Shown here one piece after another: positions 25,331-37,000 of a stretch of DNA of 64,000 nucleotides. Position numbers and translations under genes: made by a program. The stretch comes from Sapria himalayana. Lineage: Eukaryota > Streptophyta > Magnoliopsida > Malpighiales > Rafflesiaceae. Each line of letters opens with the position of its first letter. Position 1 is the first letter of the stretch. Under the pieces are notes generated by a model. It was not told where the DNA came from. It did not search any database and was given only the letters and a program-made list of their open reading frames with translations. Where the stretch lies: positions 62,001-126,000 of the forward strand of contig JAREIK010002450.1 in the NCBI GenBank assembly GCA_029783825.1, in the 5' to 3' direction.

Positions 25331-26313
25331 TTGACAGTCTCTGACCTTTTCGTAATGTTTTCATTATCTAAATTATAATTAATTTTATTTTACTTATTAA
25401 AATTACTATTTATTATTTTTTTTATTTTTTATTTTTTAGATTCGACTTAGGAGTTAGGACTAGGAGAGAGAGAGAGACTAAAGAGAAAAAGATTTTAGAT
25501 TTATAACTTTAAAATTTAAAAACTAATAAATAAAAAAATATTCATAAATCATAATAAATAAATTTTAGCTTTTTAATATCCACAACGCACGCGCACCACA
25601 ATCCGCACCACACTCGAGTTCCGAAAGACAAAATACCGAAAGCCCAAAACCAAAATCAAGAACCCAAGAGAGAAAAAATAAGAGAGAAAAAAAGATTTAT
25701 ATTTTAAAAACATAAATCTTAGAAAAGGGAGAGAGGGTTTTATAGATTAAGTAAACATTTTTTTAAAAAAAAATATTTATTTTTTTGATTTTTAAAATTT
25801 TTTTTTAATTAAAAAATGGATAAAATCCTTAGGATCGTCGGATTCTATCCCATAGCCGTTGGAGGCAAAATCCAACTGCTAAATTTGAATTTTTAATTAT
25901 TTTTTTGAATCGTTGGGTCATTCGATTGTCGAACCAACCCGAACGGTCCAAAGTTCCAGAAGCTTCAGCTTCTGGAACCACCGGGCTCAGTTCTAGAAGT
26001 TGCAGAAAATTGACCATGGGTCGGGTTACGAGCCTGACGAAATTTCAAATACGTCAAGCGTCAAGCCTCGGGGTGGGAGTGGGTCGGGACTAGGGGTACC
26101 GCTCGGTTTGTACTGAGAATTCGTGCCCATGGGCCATGGTATCGGGTCGTGTTTGGACCTGCACATGGCCCAGTTGGCCTAGACACAACGCGAGCCATGC
26201 CGTGAACAGACTTGGGCCACCCAGCCCATTTGACACCTCTAGCCTGAGCCCAAATGAGGTACTTTTGCTGGCATTTCATGGTATTTGTGCTTTAGCCATG
26301 CCTCAAGCATACC

Positions 26314-26670
26314 TAGAGGTATCAAACAAGTTATGTCACAATGGCACAATCCATTTTTTATGGCAATCCAAGCCACCATGTCATGCTAGCATAGGCCATG
26401 CCAGCACATCTCTAAAAATGGGCAACCAAGCATAGCCCATTGGCATGCATTTTGATTAAGTCATGTCAGATCGTGTTAGGTCATGCGAAGCTGGGTCGAG
26501 TATGATCAAGCTAGCCCAGTTCATTCCAGGCTAGATGGGTTCATTCCAAACTAGCCTAGATCAGACTAGGCTAGCCTAGATCAGGTCAGGTCCAAGCTAG
26601 CCTGGAAAATGCCATGGGCAAGACGGGCCAAAACCAGCCTGATTGGGCCATCATCCAGTGCCACACCTCC
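26314..26670. mobile_element. Possible non-autonomous hAT relic
   Basis: It starts TAGAGGTATCAAACAAG and has a GC-richer interior with GCCATG/TAGCC words (CTAGCCTAGATCA is repeated several times). The right edge is uncertain; GCCACACCTCCC near 26658-26670 is the best candidate. Confidence 0.4.
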
Positions 26671-27000
26671 CGTGTCAAAAAGTTTGGCCCGGCATGGCCT
26701 GAAGCACATTTGCCTGAGCCAGTTGAAGCCTGAGTTTTAGGCATGCTTTTAATAATTATGAGCTCAACTAGGAGTTAAAAAAGCATGAGCAGAAACAGAT
26801 TCTGAACAGCTGGGAGTTCTGGTATTAGAATTTACTCTTGCTGGTGAATTTCTCCGGTGCAGTCATGAAAGTTTGGGAACTAAACTGAAAGATTGTAATC
26901 GGTGCATTGTTCGCAAAGCTGCACAAACTAAACTGTGGCTGGAGATGTGTTAGTTGGGGAAGAGAAGTTAGATAAAATTCTCCCTGCCAGTATACATTTA
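26671..27000. other. Unassigned moderately GC sequence
   Basis: Non-repetitive-looking sequence (for example GAATTTCTCCGGTGCAGTCA near 26845) lies directly upstream of the microsatellite and the FRIGIDA-like relic. It could be eroded 5' sequence of that gene, but no match was recognised in any frame. Confidence 0.35.
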
Positions 27001-27378
27001 TGTATATAGCTAAGCATATATAAATGTATGCATATATGTACATACATAAACATTTACATACATGTTTACATATGTATAGTGTGTGTGTATATATATGTAT
27101 GTATGTATAGCTATACATATATTTATATTTATATATATATGTAAACACATACATATATATATACATATATGTATATAGGCATGCATGTATGTATATACAC
27201 ATGCATATATATATATATATATGTATCCATATATATGTATGTGTATAAAGTATATACATATATATTTATGCATACCTATAAACAGATATGCGCAAGGATA
27301 TATTTAAATATGTATGGATGTGTATGTATACACATAAATATAAGCATGTATATGAATATAAATACATATACACACAAA
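27001..27378. repeat. TA/CA-rich compound microsatellite
   Basis: About 380 bp of ATGTATGTATA, CATACATA and ATATATAT words. Open frames on both strands are artefacts of the repeat. Confidence 0.9.
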
Positions 27379-27551
27379 TGAGCTACCCAAGCTCATTCCT
27401 AGACCGAGCAGCCCAAGCTCATTCCAAGAATGAAATGCTGAAGAATGGCTAGCCACTGCCATCATGGGCAAAGACCTATCAGAGGTTTTGTGAATGACTA
27501 GCCTCTATCATCATATGAAGCTCTTGTAACTCATAGCTACCTTTGGTATTT

Positions 27552-27822
27552 CTTCTGGATATAGTGCTGAAGAATTAGCCAGGTTAATTCTCATGATTTG
27601 TGGCATTGCCAAGCTGCTCATCTCTCTTCTTTTCTTGGCCTTTCTTCCATGTCAGGAGTAATTGAAAGGCTGCTTAACAGTGGGAGATGCCATGACCATT
27701 TAACTTAGCTTTTCTTCTGGATTTAGTGCTGAAGAATTAGCCAGGTTAATTCTCATGATTTGTGGGCATTGCCAAGCTGCTCATCTCTCCTTTTTTTTGG
27801 CTTTTCTTCCATGTCATGATTT
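27552..27822 (+). repeat. Tandem duplication of about 162 bp within the FRIGIDA-like relic
   Basis: CTTCTGGATATAGTGCTGAA at 27552 recurs as CTTCTGGATTTAGTGCTGAA at 27714. Both continue for about 105 bp through TTCTCATGATTTGTGG and CTTCCATGTCA with only a few differences. The two copies are offset by 162 bp. Confidence 0.92.
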
Positions 27823-28011
27823 GTAGGCTGCCATCATGGGCAACAACCATTAACTTGGCCTTTGCTTTTAAGTTGACTGATGAGTTCTCTTTGGTGTCCT
27901 TGATAGGATCATTCTTGGAATCAATAAAAGCTTCTTCAATACTACCAATTGCTGCTGCACACAAATGATATAAAGAAACTAGAAATGTTAGTCTCAAATT
28001 GGCTATCAAAT

Positions 28012-28475
28012 TAGAGGTGTCAACTAGGCGACAGCCCAGCCACACACACAACATGGATCAGGTCGTGCAGGGCCAAACATGTTGGCACGGGAGGTGCGGC
28101 GAGGCAAGACTCGGCACGACAGCTGTTCGGGCTGGTTTTGGCCCGGTTTGCCCGTGGCATGTTCCAGGCTAGCTTGGACCTAACCCAAGCGAACCTGGAA
28201 CAAAACCAAGCTAACCTGGACTGAACCCAGACTAGCTTGGAATGAACGAAGCTAGTCAGGTAATGCCCGACCAGACTTAGCAAGGCCCGGCCAAAATGAG
28301 TGCAAATAGGCCGTGCTAGGCTGTCCATTTTCAGAGTCGCGCATGCAACCATGCAAGGCATGGCTCATGCTAAAAATCATGCCGTACCCAGCTCGGCCCA
28401 TGTGCGAGGTGGCCCTAACAAGCCTAAAAAATAGGAAATATCGGCACGGCACGGCACAGCCTGTTTGACACCTCT
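28012..28475. mobile_element. Non-autonomous hAT element inside the FRIGIDA-like relic
   Basis: TAGAGGTGTCAACTAGGCG starts at 28012, and the right end is ...CTGTTTGACACCTCTA. TATCAAAT is present at 28004-28011 and again at 28475-28482 (register uncertain by 1-2 bp because the end and the duplication overlap). Dropping the element and one duplication copy brings the two FRIGIDA-like segments into one frame. The interior is GC-rich with GGCACGG words and AACCCAAGC/GCTAGCTTGG repeats. No ORF is accepted. Confidence 0.92.
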
Positions 28476-28591
28476 ATCAAATACATCAAAGACCATGAGC
28501 TTGAGGAATGGTATCCTCTAGAGCAGCTAGAAACTCGCCTTCTTCAGCTTTGGAATGACAAGACCACACAATTCATGCAGTTACCAAATAT

Positions 28592-29319
28592 GTAAGTCTC
28601 CCAATTCAGATATGAAAATATTTTGTTCTACCTCTTTTTTTGCGTGGAAATATGTAACAGTCTACCAAGTTAGTTACCACACAATTCTAAGTGAAACACA
28701 AAAAAAACACTAAAAATCTAGTCACAAAAATCCACAAAATTCTCACATAGAGACCATGCCAGCATCATGTCAAAAAATGAGTAAAATGTATTGTCTCAAT
28801 GTATTGTGATCTGTTTCATAGCTAGCTTCAGTCACATTTATATCCACTGAAAATATTTTCAAGAACTACATAGCTAGCTATTTGAAATGAGTGAAATATA
28901 TAGTGATCTGTTCTAGCTCCTTAGCTCTTTTAGTCTCAATCACAATAACTGAAAAACCATATCATATATTTGCATACCTCATGATAAATAAAATGATATT
29001 GCAAGCTCCAATAATATATTGCATATCATGCATGATGTGAAAACTAAGGACAACCTGCTCGCATTGGATTGCCACCATGCAATCAATAGTTGGGTATTAA
29101 TCAATAACCAAGTTTTAATCTTCTCATCACAAAATAATTCTTATGTCAGGTGGTCAAACTTCTCATAACTAAAAAACAACATCCTAGCTGCAAAAATTTA
29201 TTCCATATAATTCTTTTATCTGAACTTATACAAAGTAATAACCAAGATCTATACTTCATCAGTCAAAGAAAATATATGAATTAGACCACTATATTGTACC
29301 TATAGAAACTATACTTTTT
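28592..29319. other. Intronic DNA, no gene seen
   Basis: Anonymous, moderately AT-rich. A short internal echo occurs (GAGTAAAATGTATTG… / GAGTGAAATATATAG… near 28780 and 28890). Could be 3' sequence of the FRIGIDA-like relic. Confidence 0.4.
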
Positions 29320-29600
29320 GCATACGGTGCATTACACTTTGGCACTCATTGCATTGATTTCCCACACATTGCACTTAAACACACTACACATTTTATCAAT
29401 GCCGAAAGTGAGTTGACGTCGTACACTTTGGCACACATTGCACAGTTTGCAGATATACATTGCACTCATAGATTGCACTTTGTTGAAGCCAACAGTTGGT
29501 TGATACCACATTCGCCACAAAGTTGATGCACATTGCACTTTGCAGATACACATTTGCAGATAAACACTACCACATAAACAATGGAAAACATCCATGTCGA
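29320..29600. repeat. Degenerate tandem repeat of CATTGCACTTTG-like units
   Basis: CATTGCACTT, CATTGCACTC, ACACTTTGGCAC and GCAGATA(C/T)ACATT words recur irregularly, at least eight times, over about 280 bp. Open frames on the minus strand are produced by the repeat. Confidence 0.65.
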
Positions 29601-29720
29601 CACCACATGTTATTATTTGATTATATTGATGCTATCGCTACATCGATACAATGGTTCACGCACTCACAACGTATTGCACACACATCATTTACAGTAGCAC
29701 CATGCACACAGAATTTTTAG

Positions 29721-30728
29721 GGTTTGCAAGCCATAGCTTGATACCATGTAAAAACCAAAAATCAAAAAATCCATTCGTATCATTATAAAATTCTAAGACA
29801 AAAAACATAGAAACTCATTAGTAAAATTAAATATAAAATGTGCACTAGAGACTCGGTGATGTATTGGGTCATTCAGATTGAGGCAGCCCACAAGTTGTGT
29901 GCTCTCATCCATAATACAACAAAAAAAATAAAGAAAAACAAAAATTATAAACTGCAACATTAAGCTTAGAGGAAAAAAAATTATGTCTATGTCTTTTTTA
30001 GCCTTTTTTAAATATATATGCAAATTATCCTATTGTCTAAGTATATATTATAATAATTATCTCATTATAAATCTTCTCAAACATGAAAAAACAATCAATC
30101 ATCATGCACTTCATTCACTAGTGAAATACTAGATTAGAGATCATGTATTTCATTGTTTAACTATTATAATAAATAATAATAAGAGAAAAAAATAAATATT
30201 TGAACTTCTTAAATAGGTATCAAATCCACATCTTAAAGGTGATTGACATTGACGCCCTAAACTCTATATTACTAAATCTCAAAATAATCATATTTCTTAT
30301 TTTTTAAGAAATAAGATTGCACCCAAAAATATATAAAATTATGTGGTAGATTTACTTTCTTGCAAGCTAATAACCAAATCAAATTTAAATAATTAACTAA
30401 CTATAAGTTCTCATAATCACTAAAAGATATCCCAAATCTTGAAAAAAATTTCACATAATTAAATATGAAAAAAATTACATATAGGTGAATCTCATAAAAA
30501 AATTCTGAAAAAAAATTAATTATATTAATTATATATGTTATATTTAATTTGATAATAATCAGATACTTAATTTGTTTTATGTTTTTCTAATAAATAGTAG
30601 AGTCAACTGAAAGAATCTCATCGAATGAGAAAACAAAAACTAGATCAATAGAAATATCTAATTATCTAAAGGAGTACAATCCAAAAATTCAATATTTGTA
30701 ATAGTATCAAGTGCATTTCACTATCACA
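29721..30728. other. AT-rich DNA, no gene seen
   Basis: Anonymous AT-rich sequence; nothing assignable. Confidence 0.4.
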
Positions 30729-31228
30729 TAGAGGTGTCAAATGGGTCAGGCAACTCAGGCCAGGCCTGAACCCTGACACGGCACGGTCCAGGACCTTGCC
30801 GAGCCTATGCTGGGCAGACCCTCAGCACTATTCGTGCATGTGCCATTCTGAGGGCCTTCAGTCCACATGCCATGCCAGACACAACCCGCGTGTCTTGCAC
30901 ATGGGCATCGCACAAGCAACGAAGCGCCAAGCAATGCAGGACAACCAACGTAGCGATGCCCAACAAAGGACAATGCAGCAATGCCCGACAGGTGACTGTG
31001 GCACGGCAGCGCCAACCCTAATCCCCTAAATTTATCTTAACCTAAAACTTTTCCGACACGATCCGAACCAACCTGAACCCGGGCTGATTTCGAGTCACGG
31101 ACTATACCGGGTCTACCCTCCAATGAACCGTGTTGTGTCAAGCACAGCATACTATAGTACCATGTCATTCCTAACACATCACACTATCCCAATTGGGCCT
31201 GAAAAAAATGGGTTGCTTGACACTTGTA
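30729..31228. mobile_element. Non-autonomous hAT element, GC-rich
   Basis: The left end is TAGAGGTGTCAAATGGGTC, the right end GGGTTGCTTGACACTTGTA (eroded). Flanking octamers CTATCACA (30721-30728) and CTACCACC (31229-31236) match at 6 of 8. The 500-bp interior is GC-rich; open frames across it are not considered genes. Confidence 0.82.
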
Positions 31229-31619
31229 CTACCACCTATGTGACAAAATAATCATTCTCCTGAAATAGGTCACCTATATCCAAAAATTCTTGATTACTCC
31301 TAGAAATCAAGAAAAACTAATATAATTTATCTTGTTTAATCTCCAAAAATATAATTAGATTGATTTGATAATCATATATAAAAATACCAAAAAAGAAAAA
31401 AATAATATCAACTTTTTTTGTCTTATAAATATCTAATAAAAAAATAAATTATGATAAAAATCACACATATATATATATATATAACATGTATCAAACAAAA
31501 AGGCCAATAATTATATTTCCATACATCTTTATCTATATAACAATGTCATTGATTATAATAATAACGAAAACTATAGATTTAACAAAAAAATAAAAAAAAA
31601 TAAGAGATTAACTATGATA

Positions 31620-31925
31620 CAGATAATCACTCTTGAATCTATTACCCAAAAAATATGGAGTAAGATGTTGAATAGCAAATAGAATGAATATAACAATGTC
31701 TAAACCAATAGCATTTAAATAATAAAATCTAGAATACTCCTAAGACAACATCAGAATAATATGACCATTAGATACGATCATAGAAGAACAAATATGAGTA
31801 GGTCCAATAATCAATTGTATAAACTTTGAACCTTGAAAAATCTATCATAACTCATGATGTAATATCTAACATTTCTCTCAAATATGTTCCAACTTCTCAA
31901 AGAAAAAGCATGTAAACACTACTTT
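31620..31925 (-). pseudogene. Probable Ty1/copia gag-protease fragment
   Basis: The minus strand at about 31920-31860 reads CFFFEKLEHI-stop-EKC, the spacing of a CX2CX4HX4C zinc knuckle with the second Cys lost. About 200 bp further on, near 31650, WVIDSRVII resembles the copia protease motif W(V/I)xDSGA. Order and distance fit gag-pro. Highly decayed; no LTRs seen. Confidence 0.45.
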
Positions 31926-32984
31926 TCTACCTTTATAAATACCTTTGTAAGGTCTCAAACCAATCTTATCACAATTGTATCGTGAAGATGTTATCCTCGA
32001 TTTTTAGTGAATTATTTTCATTGATCTCATACTAGTTCTGACTTTTTTTCTCTTTTTTATCTCACAACACAACACACATCTACATAAATATGAACCAGAA
32101 ATAATAATATACACAAACAACCAATGTATTATACAATATTTTTTTAAAATTGCATAAATTAAAACAATAATTATATTATGGATAAAAATACTCACAAGAC
32201 ATACTAAAATAATAAAAAAATGAGTAAGGCCACAAAAACAAAAAACTAAAACTTAACAATTATATTATAGATGGGTGCATTCAACTTATAGGCGGCTTCA
32301 GTCCAACATGCCCACTATAAATAGGTGCCCCATGTACATATTTTATTATTGAGTTTTATTGAATATTTAGATATTTTTTTAGATGATTTATTCAATTAAA
32401 ATTATCAAACTACATCATGATAAACCAAAATAATTTCTACCTAAAAAATCATCATGATAATGTGCAATCTTGATTAATTACATAAGTAGTCATTCAATGT
32501 AATAGTTATCTTCAAAATCTAATTTTTATGAAGAATACTTTTAGAACCTTCTAACATCAAGTCAAGACAAAGATAATGTATGAAACCAGAATAAATGTAA
32601 TCGATTCAATCTCAATAACTTTATAATATTATATTAAATATATTACATGTTAAAAAATATTTGAAATTTTAAACTTAAATAAATTTAATATTATACAAAA
32701 ATACATTCAATAAGCTTAAAATACATATTTATCATCACATAACATGAATAATTATTCATAATAAATTAAATTATATTTTTTGTTGATAACTACTCCACTC
32801 GGTTATCAAACAACTTAAAAACTCTTTTATTATTTATAATTGATAAGATATCAACAAAGTATATAAATATTATTCTCTCAAATAATATAATAAAAAAATC
32901 ACTAAGATATATAAGTGTCCCATGGCTCAAGTCCTATTGAAAGAAGGGTGCACTATCCAAAAAAGCATGTCCTATCGCCCACCC
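31926..32984. other. AT-rich DNA, no gene seen
   Basis: Possibly gag or leader remains of the copia fragment beside it, otherwise anonymous. Confidence 0.4.
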
Positions 32985-33205
32985 CATTTTTTAAAAACCT
33001 TGATAAATTTTCAAAAAAAAAACATGTTATACACTTACGGCAACATATTTTTTGAAAAACAGATTATGGACTTACGGTGAAGTATTTTTTTTTGGATAGT
33101 TATTACAATAATGCATTTTTTTAAAAATGCATTTCAATAACAAATTGCCACGATGCATTTTCAAAAAATGCATTACACTAACATGTTTTCAAAAAGCATG
33201 TTACA
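32985..33205. repeat. Series of short palindromes at regular spacing
   Basis: Hairpin-capable words follow one another: AATGCATTTTTTTAAAAATGC (about 33111), GCATTTTCAAAAAATGC (about 33154) and CATGTTTTCAAAAAGCATG (about 33182), with degenerate ones at 33010-33090. They are joined by ACACTTACGG/ACACTAACA-type linkers. Confidence 0.75.
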
Positions 33206-34099
33206 CTTGAAAACCCAGACACATTCCCAAGCACATCCCACCTTTGAAACAGAAATGTGCTTTGGTCAGCACAAGCCCAAGCACACACCAGGAGCCATGT
33301 GTCTGATCAAGGCATGGGTGAGGCCAAGCATGGTTGGTGCCGCAATGTGAAGCATGCTTGGGCCAGCACTCCCACCTTTGAAACGGAAAGTCACCCCAAC
33401 ATGATGGCCTAACAACTCTAAACATAATGGAACATCTTTTTTTTCTTCCCTCGACTAAATAATTTTTTATCTGAATTTTTAGTTATAACTAACTCTTTTT
33501 TGAGATTAATCACTCTATCGTGCATAATAAGATTTTTCATTTCTACCTCATAACATACACTATTCTCAATCATATATTGAAAACAAGAATATGTAATTGT
33601 ATTGAATGAAATCGTAGCCTCATACATTTAATTATTAATCAAAATGCAAATTCTAGATCTAACTTCTTCATTACATATATTATTTATGATTATTTATTTT
33701 GATTTAGTATATACAATTACTTTTGAATCAAACAAAAAAAAATAAACTTTTTGTAGTCTTCTTTAAAGATGATTTCTTTTTATTACCACCTCGATGATTA
33801 TTAGCTTCACTATACTCCACTATGATATCCAAATACATTTTAATTCAAATTTTTTATCTTATGGGTATTTTTTTAATTTTTTAAATTCGTATTTGCACCT
33901 CTTTCCTAACATATAAAAAACATTAAACATATTTTCTAATAATCATAAATCTTCTAATTATATATTATTAGTGCTAATAAATATCTTGTTTTGTGATTCT
34001 TATATAGAACATAGATAATATTAAATTGAAATCATTTGAACATGATATCACATATTTCTATTTTGGATCTATTATTTTAATTAGTTCACATTTCACTTG
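33206..34099. other. GC-moderate patch with a short direct repeat, then AT-rich DNA
   Basis: CCCACCTTTGAAACAGAAA at about 33238 recurs as CCCACCTTTGAAACGGAAA at about 33371, with AAGCACA/AAGCATG words between them. After about 33430 the sequence is AT-rich with nothing assignable. Confidence 0.5.
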
Positions 34100-37000
34100 A
34101 ATTATCACAATGTAAGCCATCTTTTAGAAACAATAAAAACTTAAAATAAATAATAAATTTTATCCTTCCAAAAAATTTTAAAAAAAAATAAATATGCAAA
34201 TAATTTTTCTTCATAAAAATATATTTTTATTCATCTTATTTTCTTTACAAATCTAGAACATGTATAAAACAAGGCATGCATTATGAAAACTATGTTTTTA
34301 TTGTTATCTTTTATAAAAATAAAACTCACATAAATAATTTAAAATAAAAAATTTAATCTTAGAATATTAAAATAAACTATATAATAAATAAAAATACAAA
34401 TTAAAAAGAATTTAGGATTGAGATGAATCAATAAAAAAAAGTCTTCTTTTATAGAAAAAACATATCAGAAATTCCTAAGAAATTTCAATGAGGGTAAGGT
34501 GAAGTTCACCTACCCACTTAAATACCCATTAATAATATTATATTTTCCCACTTAAAGGTCACTTTCCTTACTAAGCCATGAGAAAGTTATATTCACAGTT
34601 CCTTATTTTACTTTTTTTCAAACAAAGTGATATAGTACTCTACCAACTTTTATTTTTTATAAGAAATAATAAAATTCTTTGCTAAGTATAGAAAGTTATA
34701 ATTATCTCAAAATAATATAATTTTATTTTATTTATATCCAAACTCTTTCAATAAAATATACAATCAGATTACTCTTTACTGACTTATGTAGTTATAATAT
34801 ACACTAGATCTATCATAAAAGCAGACACAATAAACTATACCTTTGAACCAACCTACAGCTCCTAAGCATAAATAAAAACATAGTGCGATAAACTTGGTAT
34901 TGTTTATATTCTCAACATAGTTTAGATCAACATTGTATCTATTAATTATATTTGAATCTCTATAGCATAATATAGTATTTAAGATTCTTTTAATATATTT
35001 GAAAACTCTTTTCATAATATTTCAATCATCTCTACTAGTATTTACCATTAATCAACTAATAACTCTCACTATTTTTACTATAAATATAACACTTGAGACA
35101 TCTCATGCCTCTCTTTTTCAGTGCTAAGACATACTTGAGAATAACTTAAAATTAATAGAAAATAAAATAAAATTTAACTTATTATATTAAAAGTTGAAAT
35201 ATCATAAGATTTTATTAAAATAATTTCCTTCAGAGAATCAAAGATTATTGTTATTTATATCTCGGTAAATCTATATTTTTAGAATCTTATTTGCAAGTCC
35301 CAAATAATTCATATCAAACTATCTAGCTAATTGTGTCTTCAATTTTTAAAATCAACTTTTGTTTAGATATGCTACTAATAATTATCCAATTATAATAATA
35401 AAATAATGATATTATTTTATTAACAAATCTCTTGTAATATGTACAATGATTTGAATTAAGTCTATTGTATCCAAAGTTAATTATTAAAGAAATGAATCTA
35501 TTATACTAACACATTAGTACTTATCTAGGATCATATAAAAATGTGTTCAACCTGCAAATTAAGTATTCTTTATTTATTTCAACAAAATCTTCTAACTAAA
35601 GCAAATTTTTTTTAAATTCTCCATGAAGAAATATAAATCTAACATATAATTACTCTGAATATAAATCAAACATATCATGCAAAGCTATCAATACTATGAT
35701 TATTGTAAGATGAACTATTAGAAAAAAATCTCATTGAAATTAACATTTTTTTAGCATCTCTTAGTCACTAATTCTATACGATATCATTCTACTTGATTAG
35801 TGATATCATGTTTGAACTTATAAATTTATTTGTTACTAATAATTTTTCTTTCTGTTGATAATCATATTAGTTTTATGTCTTGGTATTACATAGAACTTCA
35901 ATTTCTTCATGTATTGTCATGTGCATTTGAGCTATTTATAGCTTCATTAAATATTAATAATTTTGAATTCTTTGTTAAGAGATAATAAATAATATTAATT
36001 TCCATATCATATTTTAAGTGTCAAGCTAATAGCCTCCTATCATGAGTTGGTTGACTAATTCTTAGAATATCAAACTTGTCTTGTTCTTATACCTCATGAT
36101 CTAGTATTTCTTTCATTGATGCTAGAGTTTCTTGTGTCAGATCATTTTTTACTTGTACAATTATAATTTTTATAACTTATTTTGATATCATATCATTTTA
36201 TCCAATCTTTGTAATTATTTATCTACAAAAATTACATTTATTCTGACAATAACCTTATAGATAGTGTAATCCCATGGACAATACTTCTTTGCTCCTTTAA
36301 TATTACCTAATAATATATATTTTCTAAATTTTGGATCAATTTTTTTTTCTCATGTGTTGTATATCATATATGTAAGATATTCAAAAAATATAAAGTAGAA
36401 ATAATTTGTTGACTTACTAATACACATCTCCATTAATATATTTAAAATAAATATAGTTGATGACAACCAATTTATCATACAACAAATAATATTAATTACA
36501 TTCACCAAAAAAAAAAATTTGATAGACGTATAGTTTTCAACATAACTCTCATTTTCACTACGAGAGTTTATTCATTCATTTGAACAATTAATTTTTTTGT
36601 GGCATTTATGTGACTATGAATTATTATTTTATACCTTCATATCTATAAAGAACAAGAAATTCATCATATGTATACTCTCTTATATTATCTAGCCTCGAGT
36701 AGTAAATTTTGTTTTCAAATTCAAATTTTGCTCATTCTTTAAAATCTTTAAAAATTAAAAATGCATTTGACTTATTTTTTATTGGATAAGCTCAACATTT
36801 CCTGGAATAATTATCAATAAAAAATATAAAATACCTTACTCCAGCTTAAGATATTTTCGATGATTCTCATGTATCAAAATAAATCATGTCTAAAATAAAC
36901 TTATTTCTTAATAATTAATCTATTAAATATTAATTTATATTGTTTAATTGTAATACAATGATCACAAAAAATAGATCTATTGATTTGAGCCCTGAAGATA

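Larger units (their letters stand above)
23093..26241 (-). mobile_element. Second hAT element, left-truncated
   Basis: From 23093 to about 25350 the sequence is collinear with 923-2760 of the hAT at 84-3225. The right end ...CCCATTTGACACCTCTA at 26225-26241 is a TAGAGGTGTCAA-type terminus. The left terminus and the last part of the transposase are missing, replaced at 23093 by copia-derived sequence. Between the BED region and the right end it is about 450 bp longer than the first copy. It contains a complete non-autonomous element at 24346-24749. Extending it to 26241 is an inference. Confidence 0.7.
27385..28591 (+). pseudogene. FRIGIDA-like gene relic (FRL domain)
   Basis: Plus-strand segments follow the order of the plant FRIGIDA-like domain: AEEWLATAIMGKDLSEVL (27433 on), LIATFGISSGYSAEELARLI (27530-27595), GVIERLLNSGRCHD (27657-27697, other frame), LAFAFKLTDEF plus VSLIGSFLES (27857-27925), then SLKLAIK (27991-28011). 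Beyond the inserted element comes YIKDHELEEWYPLEQLETRL (from 28480). The family has AFxLxDxFxPVPLLKxYLK and IKCIEDHKLExxYPPExL at these positions. Lesions are an internal tandem duplication (27552/27714), frameshifts, stops, and a hAT insertion at 28012-28475. A GTAAGT near 28591 could be an old donor site. It lies antisense within ASL intron 1. FRIGIDA-family proteins act in flowering-time and chromatin control; no function is claimed for this relic. Confidence 0.8.

Noticed and set aside
26825..27381. Tyr/Ile/Cys-rich open frames up to 144 codons
   Set aside because: Products of TA/CA microsatellite read in several frames on both strands.
27746..28054. Minus-strand frame of 102 codons that looks protein-like (GSIEEAFIDSK…)
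   Set aside because: It is the complement of the FRIGIDA-like plus-strand segment; the plus strand matches a known domain in several consecutive pieces and the minus does not.
33201..33425. Host gene exon in the GC-moderate patch
   Set aside because: Short overlapping frames on both strands and an internal direct repeat point to transposon-type sequence; no splice-compatible conserved protein.
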